Shown here: in pieces, positions 9,027 to 17,555 of the stretch
Layout of the letters: the number at the start of each line of letters is the position of its first letter
Numbering within the stretch: the first letter of the stretch is position 1
NCBI RefSeq assembly: GCF_023204875.1
Contig: NZ_CP096247.1
Coordinates: 992,001 to 1,056,000 of the forward strand
DNA from: Prevotella sp. E15-22
Lineage (GTDB): Bacteria; Bacteroidota; Bacteroidia; Bacteroidales; Bacteroidaceae
DNA: 64,000 nucleotides
Reading direction: 5' to 3'
Notes under the pieces: model-generated
What the model was told of the DNA's origin: nothing
Databases searched by the model: none
The model's input: the letters and a program-made list of their open reading frames with translations, nothing else
Translations under genes and position numbers: made by a program

Positions 9027-9713
9027 CTATTCCAGTTTTTGAAGTTCATTGTAAATCATGTCGAAGGCAGGTGCTACGCACTCAGCCTGAATCTTCGTGT
9101 TCCCGAAGGTGTTGTAACGGGCAATGTCAGCCCTGTCAGCTACCATCGGTGTGACGATGCCACCTGCCTGTGCCAGTGCCTCGTCCGTCTTCTTCCAAGT
9201 CTGAAGTTCCGCTGCCGTTCCTCGGGTACGGATGACTAGATTCGGAACGAATATCAGTTTCGGCTTTTGCCGTCCTTTGAGGTAGGTTATCCAGATCTTT
9301 CCCACCAGATTGAGGAACTTCTGAGTGGCACTCAGACAGTTGAACTCATACTGATACGGACAGACAATCACATCGCTGAAGCCCAGCAGAGGCACCATAC
9401 CCTCCAGATAGATATTGCCGGGAGAGTCAAAGAGATAGATGCCGTTGGCAGTCTTTACTGACTTTAATAGTTGTGCCGACTGCTGCAGACGGTCAATCTC
9501 AATCTGCTTGACCTCGTAAGGCACCTTATCCGTTTGTAGGCTCTGACTGTCGAACTTGCGTTTATCAACGATGGAATGCTGACGGTCACAGTCCAGGACG
9601 CAGACATCAGACACATCTTTCTCAGAGAGATAGTTTGCGAAGAGCGTACACAGGGTGGTCTTACCTACGCCACCTTTCTCATTCGCCCAAGTAATGGTAA
9701 TGTTCTTTTTCAT
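9027..9713 (-). CDS. ParA-family ATPase
   Basis: The 228-residue protein has a deviant Walker A motif, KGGVGKTT at residues 13 to 20, and a Walker A' region with VLDCDRQHS, typical of ParA/Soj/MinD ATPases that partition plasmids and elements. 'LFDSPGN' gives the switch region. In CTnDOT-like elements such a gene (often called traA) sits between mob genes and a DUF3408 gene, as here. It probably supports element inheritance or transfer. Confidence 0.9.
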   Translation of the reverse strand: MKKNITITWANEKGGVGKTTLCTLFANYLSEKDVSDVCVLDCDRQHSIVDKRKFDSQSLQTDKVPYEVKQIEIDRLQQSAQLLKSVKTANGIYLFDSPGNIYLEGMVPLLGFSDVIVCPYQYEFNCLSATQKFLNLVGKIWITYLKGRQKPKLIFVPNLVIRTRGTAAELQTWKKTDEALAQAGGIVTPMVADRADIARYNTFGNTKIQAECVAPAFDMIYNELQKLE

Positions 9714-9762
9714 TGCGATACATATTTAGTTATTACTAATTCGATACTACTTATATACTCAG

Positions 9763-11334
9763 TCAAGACCGACGGATCATAGCCCTTTCATCATCCACCT
9801 CACCGTAGCTGTTGCGGTTGGCATCCGGATTGTAGTTGATGCGGTCACTGCTGCCAATATCATTCGATATAGGACGGGACTTGCCAGAAGTAACATGATG
9901 CTTATGCTCCGATGTCTCGATGTCAGCAGAACGTGAAGCTTTGAACTTGCTCATGTCTATGCCATTGGCTTCAAGGTCAACCACCTCCCTTTTCGACGGA
10001 TTCACGCAGAAGAACTTGTCTTCAAAGCGGTACGTCCAGATACCCTCGTCATTCAGACGGTCAAAGATACTCTCGTTGCAACCCTTATCCTTTCCCAGCT
10101 CCAACTGCTCGTTGATGGTGTAAAGGGTGGAATAAATGTTATTGCCATTCTCAGAGACATGCAGATGCTCAGAAGATACATTGAACATCTTTGAGAGCAA
10201 ACGAACCTGCTGTTCGTTGACAGGAGAAAAGCCCTGTACCCAAGCCACCTTATCGTTATACTTGATCTTCTGTACGAGATAGCTGGCCAGTTCCTCTTTA
10301 TCCTTTCCCATGATGATGTTGCCATGCTTGATGTAGCAGCCGTAGAAACGGTGTAGGTCACGGTTGAGGTCGAAGGTTGTTGCAAGAGGATTCTCTCGCA
10401 GCTTGTCCTCGATGAAGAAGTCCACCTTCTGAAGCTTCTCTTCACGGCTCTGGAACTGGAGAAGATCTTTCACGCTAAGAATGTCGCTGCCCTTGAATAC
10501 GGACTTGGTAGCATTATCGACCACCATATAGCCGTAAGGTGTAAACTCCTTGCCGAGGAACTTTAAGCTAATGCCGAACTTTTTCTTTAGCATTGCCTCC
10601 ACCTCCTCGCGGCTACTGCTCTGGTCACGGTACTTTTTGAGGATAGCCCGGAGCTGACGGATGCGTTTCTTTTCCTCTTCACCGTTCTTACGGCATAACT
10701 TCTCCACGTCCTTTACTGCGATGCTGTCCTGTACCTGACCACCTCTTTTAATATATATGTCCTTGTCCTGGATATATGCCTCGTAGCCCGAAGTCTCGAA
10801 GACCGCCATGAACTGAGATACACTCTCGAAGTGGTACGACTTGGCCAGCTTCATCATTTCAGAGTTCTGATGCTTCTGGTCAATGCTCATGATTGATTCA
10901 ATGGCCTTCAGTGAACGGATATTCTCCATAGAGTCGGCAATCTTCTTTCCATTAGGACTAATACGACTGGTTACGATATGCAGATGGTTGTTACCCGTGT
11001 CGTGGTGAAAGTATATCAGCACAGGCTGGCCATCGTTGTTGTAGCCCATCTTATCAAGATACTTCCAAGCAATCTTGATAAGCTCTTCCTTGGAATACTC
11101 AGAACCCTTACAGGAAATGGCAGCATGAAACTGAGTCATCCGAGTACGGTCATTCCTGGCAGAATAGTCCATCAGATAGTTTCTGAGCGACGTAATGCCA
11201 CGCATATCGGGAGCATCCTGCAGGTACCCGAAGTTACGGATGGCTACCAGTTCTGCCACACCATGCTCCACCTTCCGCTCGTTGTAGCGGACGGCAGAGA
11301 AGGTGCTACTGGACTTTAGGATGGTTGCAATCAT
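9763..11334 (-). CDS. Relaxase / mobilization nuclease
   Basis: The 523-residue protein has the relaxase hallmark of three histidines, FHHDTGNNHLHIV at about residues 109 to 121, preceded by 'TQFHAAISCKG'. Tyr17 (AVRYNERK) is a candidate nicking tyrosine. Relaxases of this PF03432-like group cut oriT on one strand and lead it into the recipient. The start overlaps the stop of the MobC-like gene by 4 bp (ATGA), so the two are coupled. The long C-terminal region is not assigned. Confidence 0.85.
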   Translation of the reverse strand: MIATILKSSSTFSAVRYNERKVEHGVAELVAIRNFGYLQDAPDMRGITSLRNYLMDYSARNDRTRMTQFHAAISCKGSEYSKEELIKIAWKYLDKMGYNNDGQPVLIYFHHDTGNNHLHIVTSRISPNGKKIADSMENIRSLKAIESIMSIDQKHQNSEMMKLAKSYHFESVSQFMAVFETSGYEAYIQDKDIYIKRGGQVQDSIAVKDVEKLCRKNGEEEKKRIRQLRAILKKYRDQSSSREEVEAMLKKKFGISLKFLGKEFTPYGYMVVDNATKSVFKGSDILSVKDLLQFQSREEKLQKVDFFIEDKLRENPLATTFDLNRDLHRFYGCYIKHGNIIMGKDKEELASYLVQKIKYNDKVAWVQGFSPVNEQQVRLLSKMFNVSSEHLHVSENGNNIYSTLYTINEQLELGKDKGCNESIFDRLNDEGIWTYRFEDKFFCVNPSKREVVDLEANGIDMSKFKASRSADIETSEHKHHVTSGKSRPISNDIGSSDRINYNPDANRNSYGEVDDERAMIRRS

Positions 11335-11732
11335 ACTGGTTTCTCGCTGAAGATACGTGTAAAAATCTTATGTTCCGTGGCTGCTATGTCACTGTTCAAG
11401 GATAGGAGCTGATGCAGTACCGGCTCAATGGCAGAGGTCACATACCGCATTTCATACTCGCCGTTTTCCGCAAGCACGTTGCAGTAATGCGCCACCTGAT
11501 TGAGGTTGTTTCCGATACGATTCAGGTCGGCCTCGTGCCTTGATATGAGCGGATAAAGCAAGTTCATCGACTCGATACGACGCTTCATGAGCGTGTCATC
11601 ATAGTGGGCCACCGCATCGCGGATCATGGCACTGATGCCGCTATAGTTAGCCGCCTTTTCCTCGAACATATCCCTTTCCGCACCGCTTACTCGGAGTCTT
11701 ACGATACGGTCTTTGTTTCCGGATTCTTTCAT
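11331..11732 (-). CDS. MobC-like relaxosome accessory protein
   Basis: The product from ATG 11732 has 133 residues with 'KDRIVRLRVSGAERDMFEEKA' at the start (given as RIVRLRVSGAERD), a ribbon-helix-helix-like region, then 'HEADLNRIGNNLNQVAHYCN', which is the characteristic MobC block. Such proteins bind oriT and help the relaxase. The frame is open up to 11951, but a -7 promoter box on the same strand at 11949-11956 would place the transcript start inside that extension, so I chose 11732. Confidence 0.8.
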   Translation of the reverse strand: MKESGNKDRIVRLRVSGAERDMFEEKAANYSGISAMIRDAVAHYDDTLMKRRIESMNLLYPLISRHEADLNRIGNNLNQVAHYCNVLAENGEYEMRYVTSAIEPVLHQLLSLNSDIAATEHKIFTRIFSEKPV

Positions 11733-11948
11733 GGTCTCTGTAATAGTCTGTGAGTTGCGAACAGACTTTCTTCCCCAGCCGAAGGTCTGGCAAGTGGCGT
11801 TTTGTGGTAACAAACGCACAACTTGCAATCCCATCAACGATGGAGCCGTCTGTCCAGTTGGACACTCCCCGGAATAAAGGTCGGTCAGAGCCGTTGAAAG
11901 AGGCCTGCCATAATTGAAGTCGATGGAAGTCCATCGCCGAAGTCGTTG
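11733..11948 (-). other. Leader of the mob operon, candidate oriT
   Basis: About 215 bp lie between the promoter box and the preferred mobC start. The reading frame stays open but the encoded residues look unlike a protein domain. In many mobilizable elements oriT lies immediately upstream of the accessory gene, so this is the best place for it. I cannot identify the nick site. Confidence 0.3.
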
Positions 11949-11956
11949 CAAAAGTA
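11949..11956 (-). promoter_or_regulatory. -7 box for the mob operon
   Basis: TACTTTTG on the minus strand, matching TAnnTTTG. It lies within the open extension of the MobC-like frame and argues for the later start codon. Confidence 0.55.
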
Positions 11957-11997
11957 GTCATTTTCATTGATTAATATGTCCTATTTAAAAAGTTTAT

Positions 11998-12268
11998 ATA
12001 CTTGTGCATTCGTGCGCTTGCGCATTCATGCACGTGTGCGGTTGTACGCTTGTGCATGCACTACCGCATAACCTTGTACGTTCGTGCCCTTGTACGCTTG
12101 TGCATGCATAATTGCACACACTTGTGCAGTTGTACTTTCATGCATTTGTGCAGTTGTACGTTTGTGCCTGCATTATTGCGTAATCGCAGACCCTTGTGCA
12201 GTCATGCACTTGTGCTTGCACAATTGCACACAATTATGCAGTTATGCGTTCATGCGTTTGCGCAGACT
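11998..12268. repeat. Degenerate tandem array with an 8-bp period
   Basis: About 270 bp consist of short variants of TTGTGCAN, TTGTACGN, TCGTGCGN and TCATGCAN, spaced mostly 8 bp apart (occasionally 6 or 10). Read on the other strand the units are TGCACAAN, CGTACAAN and TGCATGAN. The array sits between the methyltransferase-like gene and the mob operon promoter. It has no spacers, so it is not CRISPR. It produces false Cys/His/Leu-rich reading frames on the plus strand. Confidence 0.85.
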
Positions 12269-12272
12269 CAGA

Positions 12273-13034
12273 TTATGGAGCCCACTGCTTATTCTCGAAG
12301 ACATAGATACGAGCCTTGCTGCTGTCACCACGAGTCACGAGCCAGTCGAAAGCCAGTTCCTGGTGCTTGCGCTTCATCACGATGTCCCGTCCATGAACGT
12401 TCTCGTTGCCAATCATGAAGTACTTATGGCAGTGAGCGGCAATCCATCCGTTATCCACACCATAGATGTTACCAACCTTCCGAGACGTGCCGTTGCCCCA
12501 TTTGTTGGTGACGTAGCTGCCGATGACGAACTCCGGCTGATACTTCTTAACGGCACTTACCGCATCCAGCTTTTCCACGTCATCAGGGTATTGGATGACA
12601 GGTTGCCCCATTTCGCGGTATATCTTCATGATGTCCTCACGTTCCTGAAGACGGGAGTCCGTAATTGGTATGTCCAGCTCACGACCGAGCCATCCGCTGC
12701 CACAGCAGATCTCGATGGCATCGGGTGCAAACTCACCGCCATCGTCAATCTCCGAGCGTAGCCACTCGACCAGTTCTGTGGTCGGAAACGTGTATAGAGC
12801 CGTCTGCATGAGAAACAGGTTAATCTCGTCTAACGTGAAGTCCTTGATTCTCTCATACGGCACAGGATGGATGATACCGCCATCCGAAACCATTTCCCTT
12901 GTCAGTTCTGCAATCTTCAAGGGGTTGACATTCTCGGCAGAAATAACCCTTCTGCCCTTGCTTTGGCTCATCACATTGTGAAGAACCTCCTCTTTGGAAA
13001 CCTTGTCCATGCTGTTATCTGTTATGTAGTCCAT
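12273..13034 (-). CDS. Putative SAM-dependent methyltransferase-like protein
   Basis: This 253-residue protein has 'IEICCGSGWLGREL' at about residues 107 to 120, resembling the glycine-rich SAM-binding motif I of Rossmann methyltransferases (E-x-C-G-x-G). A later 'PEFVIGSYVTNKWG' would fit motif IV/post-I strands but no classic catalytic NPPY is present. It may be a methyltransferase relative with altered chemistry. It lies upstream of the repeat array and reads in the same direction as the mob operon. The substrate is unknown. Confidence 0.6.
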   Translation of the reverse strand: MDYITDNSMDKVSKEEVLHNVMSQSKGRRVISAENVNPLKIAELTREMVSDGGIIHPVPYERIKDFTLDEINLFLMQTALYTFPTTELVEWLRSEIDDGGEFAPDAIEICCGSGWLGRELDIPITDSRLQEREDIMKIYREMGQPVIQYPDDVEKLDAVSAVKKYQPEFVIGSYVTNKWGNGTSRKVGNIYGVDNGWIAAHCHKYFMIGNENVHGRDIVMKRKHQELAFDWLVTRGDSSKARIYVFENKQWAP

Positions 13035-13106
13035 AAAAACTTGTCTTAAAAGGATGCGCAGGGAAGGCAGAGCAAAGAAGCCCTGCCAATCCTGCCTATA
13101 TGATGG

Positions 13107-13478
13107 TTATGCCCAGCAGAACCTTACCCACTTGCTTTCCTTGTCGCACTTGTTGAGCGCATCGCGGAGCAGAGAGACCAGTTCATCATGGCTGATGCCG
13201 AAGTTCGTGCAGATGCAGTCGATGTCGTCACCATCCTCCAGATGCCATGAGGCTACGGCCTCTGTCACGCGCTCCAAGTCTTCCTTGTCCACTTGGAACT
13301 CGTCGGGGATGGCTTCGCCTTGGCCGTCGGTAGGAAATTCCATGTCACACTCGAACACGATGTTGAAGAGTCGGAGAAAGTAGTCCTTGCTCACGTCATC
13401 GTAGTTCTTAATCCACTGCTGCAGGTCGCCCTGTTCAAAGCTGACCCTGTTCACTGTTGCAACTTTTAATTCTTGCAT
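13107..13478 (-). CDS. Small acidic hypothetical protein
   Basis: A 123-residue, strongly acidic protein with a predicted helical C-terminus ('HDELVSLLRDALNKCD'). I recognise no family. It is the second of a leftward series of small element genes (13830, 13478, 13034) with short gaps, so it is probably co-transcribed with them. Confidence 0.65.
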   Translation of the reverse strand: MQELKVATVNRVSFEQGDLQQWIKNYDDVSKDYFLRLFNIVFECDMEFPTDGQGEAIPDEFQVDKEDLERVTEAVASWHLEDGDDIDCICTNFGISHDELVSLLRDALNKCDKESKWVRFCWA

Positions 13479-13545
13479 GCTGATTGAAAAATTGTGGCAG
13501 GCCGGTTACACCTGCCGTTACCTTTGTTATCAATGATGGCGGTTG

Positions 13546-13830
13546 TTATGCCGCTTTCTTATGCTCGATGTACTTGGCTCCTGTTATGAGCACCTGGTCA
13601 TCCCTGAACTTGACCCTGCACTGGAGTACAGACCAGCATCGGTGATTCTTTCGTCTATAGAGTCGGATGTAATAGACCTCCTGCGCATTGCCTGTTTCCA
13701 TCGCATAGTGCTTGATATGCTGGCAGGCGATACGGTACGATGGCAGCTCATTGGCAATCTGTTGCCCGTTGCTCTCTGTCTCTACGTTGAAGTAGAAGCG
13801 ATGTTTGGGATAAACTGTTGTTTGAGTCAT
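13546..13830 (-). CDS. Small hypothetical protein
   Basis: A 94-residue basic protein with 'RFYFNVETESNGQQIANELPSY' in its first third (key parts RFYFNVETESNG) and 'RCWSVLQCRVKF' later. I recognise no family. It shares orientation and spacing with the downstream small gene ending at 13107. Confidence 0.6.
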   Translation of the reverse strand: MTQTTVYPKHRFYFNVETESNGQQIANELPSYRIACQHIKHYAMETGNAQEVYYIRLYRRKNHRCWSVLQCRVKFRDDQVLITGAKYIEHKKAA

Positions 13831-14130
13831 AACTGTGAATTTGAATTTTATCGACTAAGCCTGAGTCCCGAGGGGGATGAGATTTTTCCTTTTTCTCCGT
13901 CTCCTGGAGTGCAAGCTTTTTTTTATTTCCTTCATCGGCTGAAGCATCGCCGTCGGGGTTTTCGATTTTTCCGGTGCTGAGAAGAGTGAAAGACCAGGAG
14001 TGAATGACCAAATAATTTCGTGCGTTCTTTCAGAATACCCGCTTTCCTCCGAGTATCAGAGAAAACGGGAAGCCTGCTGGAAGAAGGCAAGCGAAATAGT
14101 ATGCGGTATTTTGTCAGCAGCTCCTTTCAC
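13831..14130. other. Gene-free DNA
   Basis: No convincing gene. Short plus-strand frames here have no family resemblance. GC-rich hairpin-like segments occur around 13,850 to 13,990. Confidence 0.4.
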
Positions 14131-14650
14131 TAACTTTGCACCGCAAAATCAGAAAACCAAGGCGAAGCAGGGACTAACAGATGAGGGAAGGGTGGCGAGC
14201 ACTCCAGAAGTGAGAGACGGTGAATACCACAAGGCCTTCTCATACGTGAAGCCATAAGGCATTAGGAAGTGATGGCACAGCATCCCTGCTATGCCGACTC
14301 TCCCGACAAGCCAGTTCCGTGTGCCGACAAAGGCCTCACGGGAATGAATGCAGAGGATGAATGGTACTGCGGTTCATCGTGAGCGATGACAGACCTTTTC
14401 CTGACGAGCGTTTCGGTATATCAGGCATGGTCCGACATACCGAATCCCGAGAGCAGGATAGGGTCTGAGCAGTAAGGGTAAATACTTGTCAGAAGTGTGC
14501 ATGTCTGAACAAGACTCCCGCAGTTCTGACGTGTATGACCAGATCCAGGCATCCGGCATCCATCCCATGTGAGGACTGTCGGCAAGCGGAAAAGTAAGGC
14601 ACAGTGACAGCCGTGCTTTACGTTGGCAGAAGGGAAACAATGAGGTTCTT
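14131..14650 (+). ncRNA. Possible structured non-coding transcript
   Basis: TAACTTTG at 14131-14138 matches the Bacteroidetes -7 box, with TTG at 14111-14113 as a -33 candidate (17-bp spacer, a little short). The roughly 500 bp downstream have no credible coding frame on either strand but contain many short GC-rich complementary segments. This could be a structured RNA or untranslated element DNA. No RNA family was recognised. Confidence 0.25.
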
Positions 14651-14653
14651 TCA

Positions 14654-14745
14654 TCGGCCAACTGTCGCATCAAAAGTCGGCCAACTGTCGCACCAAAATT
14701 TTGCCAAATGACCAAACGAAAACTTGCCAAATAACCAAACGTAAT
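14654..14745. repeat. Four tandem copies of a degenerate 23-bp unit
   Basis: Units begin at 14654, 14677, 14701 and 14724. The first two share GGCCAACTGTCGCAYCAAAA; the last two are a divergent pair with TTGCCAAATGACCAAACG. The same unit type recurs at 22299-22438 upstream of the DUF4143 ATPase. No ATPase gene follows the copy here. Confidence 0.75.
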
Positions 14746-14835
14746 GGGCGGATTGTAATATAAATTCGTATTTTAGGGTACCAATAGTGCCATAATAATA
14801 GGTTCACAGTTATACTATGAACCTAAACCGTGATT

Positions 14836-15027
14836 TCAGTCACGAACCACCCTTGCTAACCAGCAAGACACATTATGGAAGAAGCTTATCTTCCGTAACA
14901 TGGTATTTGCCGCTTCGCGAGAGTCAAAGGTCTTTGCGCACTCTGGGACTTTAGTCCAAGTAATACGTTTTTTACTGAAAACAGCCATATATTCCTCGTT
15001 GTCATTCTGGATAATGTACTGTGTCAT
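14836..15027 (-). CDS. Small hypothetical protein
   Basis: A 63-residue protein beginning MTQYIIQNDNEEYMAVF, with 'SREAANTMLRKI' in the middle. It resembles the short 'MTQ...' proteins often encoded beside SSB genes on these elements, but I cannot name a family. It is 71 bp downstream of ssb on the same strand. Confidence 0.5.
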   Translation of the reverse strand: MTQYIIQNDNEEYMAVFSKKRITWTKVPECAKTFDSREAANTMLRKISFFHNVSCWLARVVRD

Positions 15028-15098
15028 AACCGAAATATTGAAGTAAAACTTGAAAAGAAAAATTGCCCGTATAGCCCGATAGCACAGCTTGGAAGGAC

Positions 15099-15443
15099 TT
15101 ATTCGGCTGCCTCCTCGTTATCTTTCATAGTCTGGATTTCCATGTTAGTGACAGCGAAGATGATACGGCTGCGCTTCTTGCCATCCTCTTCCCATGTGTC
15201 GGGCTTGAAGAATCCGTTGCAGGTGACGTACTTACCCTTTAGGTCGTCCAGCTCATCCTTCTTGCTGTTAGACACCCACTTCTCAACAGGGAGCAATGCA
15301 GTCTTGGTGACCTTCTCATCACCCTTGTTCTCGGTGTGGCTTACTGAGAGACAGAAGCGAGCGATGCTGCTCTTCTCAAATTCCTTAACTTCAGGTACTG
15401 TAGCGACGAATGCGCTGATTGAAAACTCGTTAATCTTTTTCAT
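15099..15443 (-). CDS. ssb: Single-stranded DNA-binding protein
   Basis: The 114-residue protein has an OB-fold pattern: 'SISAFVATVPEVKEF', 'ARFCLSVSH', a basic 'KWVSNSK' and 'LKGKYVTCNGFF', as in SSB/PriB-like proteins of Bacteroidetes elements. It lacks the acidic C-terminal tip of housekeeping SSB, though it does end in Glu-Glu-Ala-Ala-Glu. It probably coats single strands during transfer or replication. Length is short for SSB (usually 140 to 180), typical of element-borne forms. Confidence 0.85.
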   Translation of the reverse strand: MKKINEFSISAFVATVPEVKEFEKSSIARFCLSVSHTENKGDEKVTKTALLPVEKWVSNSKKDELDDLKGKYVTCNGFFKPDTWEEDGKKRSRIIFAVTNMEIQTMKDNEEAAE

Positions 15444-15458
15444 TTTTCTAAAATTTTA

Positions 15459-15699
15459 ATTGGTTTATATTCAATTTATTCGAGGCAACAAAACGACGCG
15501 GAAAAGTGGTGCGACATGGATTTATCTGTGAATACACGTTTTGTTTATTGCCCATAGGCAAAGACCTGTCGGTAAAGAAAAAGGAAGATTCATGGAAAAA
15601 TCATTGTCCAAGGGCGGTAGGCAGTCCACGGAAGAGCCGGAAATTAAACAGGCTCCCGCTTCGTAACTTCGCGGAGAATAAATGAGTATAACGCCAAGA
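15459..15699. other. Gene-free DNA upstream of ssb
   Basis: Together with the uncertain frame to its right (15700-16032), this forms a gap of about 670 bp between ssb and the recombinase. I see no gene in this part and no clear promoter box for ssb. Confidence 0.4.
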
Positions 15700-16032
15700 T
15701 TAAAATGGAAATGAAAAAGTAGAGTTTACAGAGCGCATCAGCACAGTGACGGATAGGGATAAAAAGAGAAGAGCATACCGTATCTGCAGAGAGTAAGCCG
15801 GAGAACAAGAATGATGGGACACCAACCATGCTCCCAATGTTGAGACAAGAAAGACCAAACCAAACAGCAGAAGTATGGGCCGACCTAAAGGGAGGGCTGG
15901 CTGCAACACCGATTTTACATAGACACAAAGGAAGAGGGTAGTGAGGAGCGAAACAACAGAAATCGACCAGGAGCTAATGGAGATTCTTGAAAGATGACAG
16001 GGAGGCAGAAACCAAGGACTAGCCTGTGCCAT
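15700..16032 (-). CDS. Possible small membrane protein
   Basis: A 110-residue frame with three hydrophobic stretches (about residues 20 to 38, 52 to 72 and 86 to 101). The plus strand here is purine-rich, which can create hydrophobic frames by chance, and a second overlapping frame (15644-15928) is also hydrophobic. No family is recognised. Treat it as a weak candidate. Confidence 0.25.
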   Translation of the reverse strand: MAQASPWFLPPCHLSRISISSWSISVVSLLTTLFLCVYVKSVLQPALPLGRPILLLFGLVFLVSTLGAWLVSHHSCSPAYSLQIRYALLFLSLSVTVLMRSVNSTFSFPF

Positions 16033-16120
16033 CGGCTATACGGGCATGGCTTGTGACGTAGTACATCATACTGGGTATCAAATAAAAGCTTCATTTTTCC
16101 GTTTTTTAATTAAAAAAGCA

Positions 16121-17425
16121 ATGGAGAAAATAACATTATGTCACGATCATGTGCCAGGAACTGTCCCTGGCATTCTTTTTCAACTTGAGGATGGAGAGCA
16201 AGTCCTATATCACTCTACCGGCATTCAGGCAGATCCTGATGATGCCGGAACTAATTCAGGCTTGCGTAGTGAACTGGGCCGACATCGTTTGGCCATGTGT
16301 AAGGCCTATACCATCATGCAGGTTCGTAGGATGGACATGACCAGTCGTGTTTTCGAGATGGAAGTGTCCCGTATATTAACAGACAACTACGACCTTCCCA
16401 CTAAAACACGTTCCAAACCACTATATCCACGCCTGATACGATATATTGAAGAGGCTCACCGTGACGGTATAATGGGCGATGGCCGATATGCTGTTGCTCT
16501 TGGCAAAGCCAAGAAACTACATAGGTTTCTTTACATCATAGGTCGAAGTGCGATTACTGTACGTGAGTTCTCGACTGAATTGGTGCTGAAATTCCGGCAC
16601 TTCGTATATGATGAGTACATGTATGTCCCCCAGTTCCCAGAGTTATATCCTCGTGGCAATGGCCATCGTCCTCCTACGAAACGAATGAAAGACACGACCG
16701 TTGTACATGATTTGAAGATCCTACAGGCCTTTTATGAGGAGCTTAAAAATGCTGACGAAATCCGCCGCTCACCATTCCATAACATATCTGGTGAGCGGCG
16801 CCGTGTCATCATGCATGTGATGTATGATACGCCAGTTTGTTTACGAGCAGAGGAGTTCAAATCGGTATTGGAAACCTCTGTGCCAGAAGAATTACAATGG
16901 GCTAAGGATCTGTTTGTGCTGAACTGTGCTATCGGTTGCCGCATCAGCGACCTTCTTCGTTTGACCATGGAGAAGGTGGCGGTGTCAGATGAGGGCATTC
17001 CCTATGTACATTACATACCTTCGAAGACCTCAAAGTTGCAGACTAACAATGTTGAGGTAGTCACACCGTTGATTGAACCTGCTCTAGAGATTGTGAACAG
17101 AACGCAGTTGAAGTTGTTAGACTATAATCCTCACTACGGCAAACAAAGGTATAATATAGCACTACGAAAGCTTTTGTCGTATTGTGGTATCACACGGAAA
17201 GTAAGTGTTTTCTGTCAGGATACAGGTGACAATATATACAAACCTCTATGTGAGGTAGCGAGTTCGAAACTAGCCCGTAAGACACATATTGATATGCTCA
17301 GCAAGGTTCAGATCAATTACTATGTCGCGGGTTTGCATCGAGCAGGATCGGATTCGGTATTCAGGTATACGAATCTGGAGTTAAGGGATAGGTATGAATT
17401 GTTCAAGATTGCATTTGGGTGTTAA
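16121..17425 (+). CDS. Atypical tyrosine recombinase
   Basis: The 434-residue protein has the catalytic-domain pattern of tyrosine recombinases: box I arginine in 'CAIGCRISDLLRL' (about residue 280), a lysine region 'YIPSKTSKL', and a late tyrosine in 'SVFRYTN'. The usual H-x-x-R-H/T box appears altered to 'LARKTH'. The frame opens at 16046, but ATG 16121 starts a sensible protein and follows an A-rich stretch. It is the only rightward gene between ssb and radC. It may excise or resolve the element, or be a degenerate relative. Confidence 0.7.
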   Translation: MEKITLCHDHVPGTVPGILFQLEDGEQVLYHSTGIQADPDDAGTNSGLRSELGRHRLAMCKAYTIMQVRRMDMTSRVFEMEVSRILTDNYDLPTKTRSKPLYPRLIRYIEEAHRDGIMGDGRYAVALGKAKKLHRFLYIIGRSAITVREFSTELVLKFRHFVYDEYMYVPQFPELYPRGNGHRPPTKRMKDTTVVHDLKILQAFYEELKNADEIRRSPFHNISGERRRVIMHVMYDTPVCLRAEEFKSVLETSVPEELQWAKDLFVLNCAIGCRISDLLRLTMEKVAVSDEGIPYVHYIPSKTSKLQTNNVEVVTPLIEPALEIVNRTQLKLLDYNPHYGKQRYNIALRKLLSYCGITRKVSVFCQDTGDNIYKPLCEVASSKLARKTHIDMLSKVQINYYVAGLHRAGSDSVFRYTNLELRDRYELFKIAFGC

Positions 17426-17475
17426 GACGATGAAAGAGTCTTTCTTTTAAGTATTTACTTCTGCACTTTCTTTTA

Positions 17476-17514
17476 GCTTCTCTTTTCTTGGTGCATTACC
17501 AAAGAAAAGGAAGC
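17476..17514. terminator. Bidirectional hairpin between convergent genes
   Basis: GCTTCTCTTTTCTTGGT is complemented almost fully by ACCAAAGAAAAGGAAGC. A second stem GCCAGG/CCTGGC follows at about 17513-17537. It separates the recombinase (+) from radC (-). Confidence 0.7.
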
Positions 17515-17555
17515 CAGGCGAATTTGCATCACCTGGCCACCTATATGGTAATAGT

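Noticed and set aside
11998..12268. CRISPR-like array
   Set aside because: The repeat period is only about 8 bp, units are degenerate and there are no unique spacers or cas genes.
12002..12761. Cys/His/Leu-rich plus-strand proteins over the 8-bp repeat array
   Set aside because: They are produced by the repeat sequence itself and run antisense into the methyltransferase-like gene.
14000..14257. 85-residue plus-strand frame
   Set aside because: It spans the promoter-like box at 14131 and has no recognisable features.
14374..14730. 118-residue minus-strand frame
   Set aside because: Part of it is translated from the 23-bp tandem repeats; no domain.
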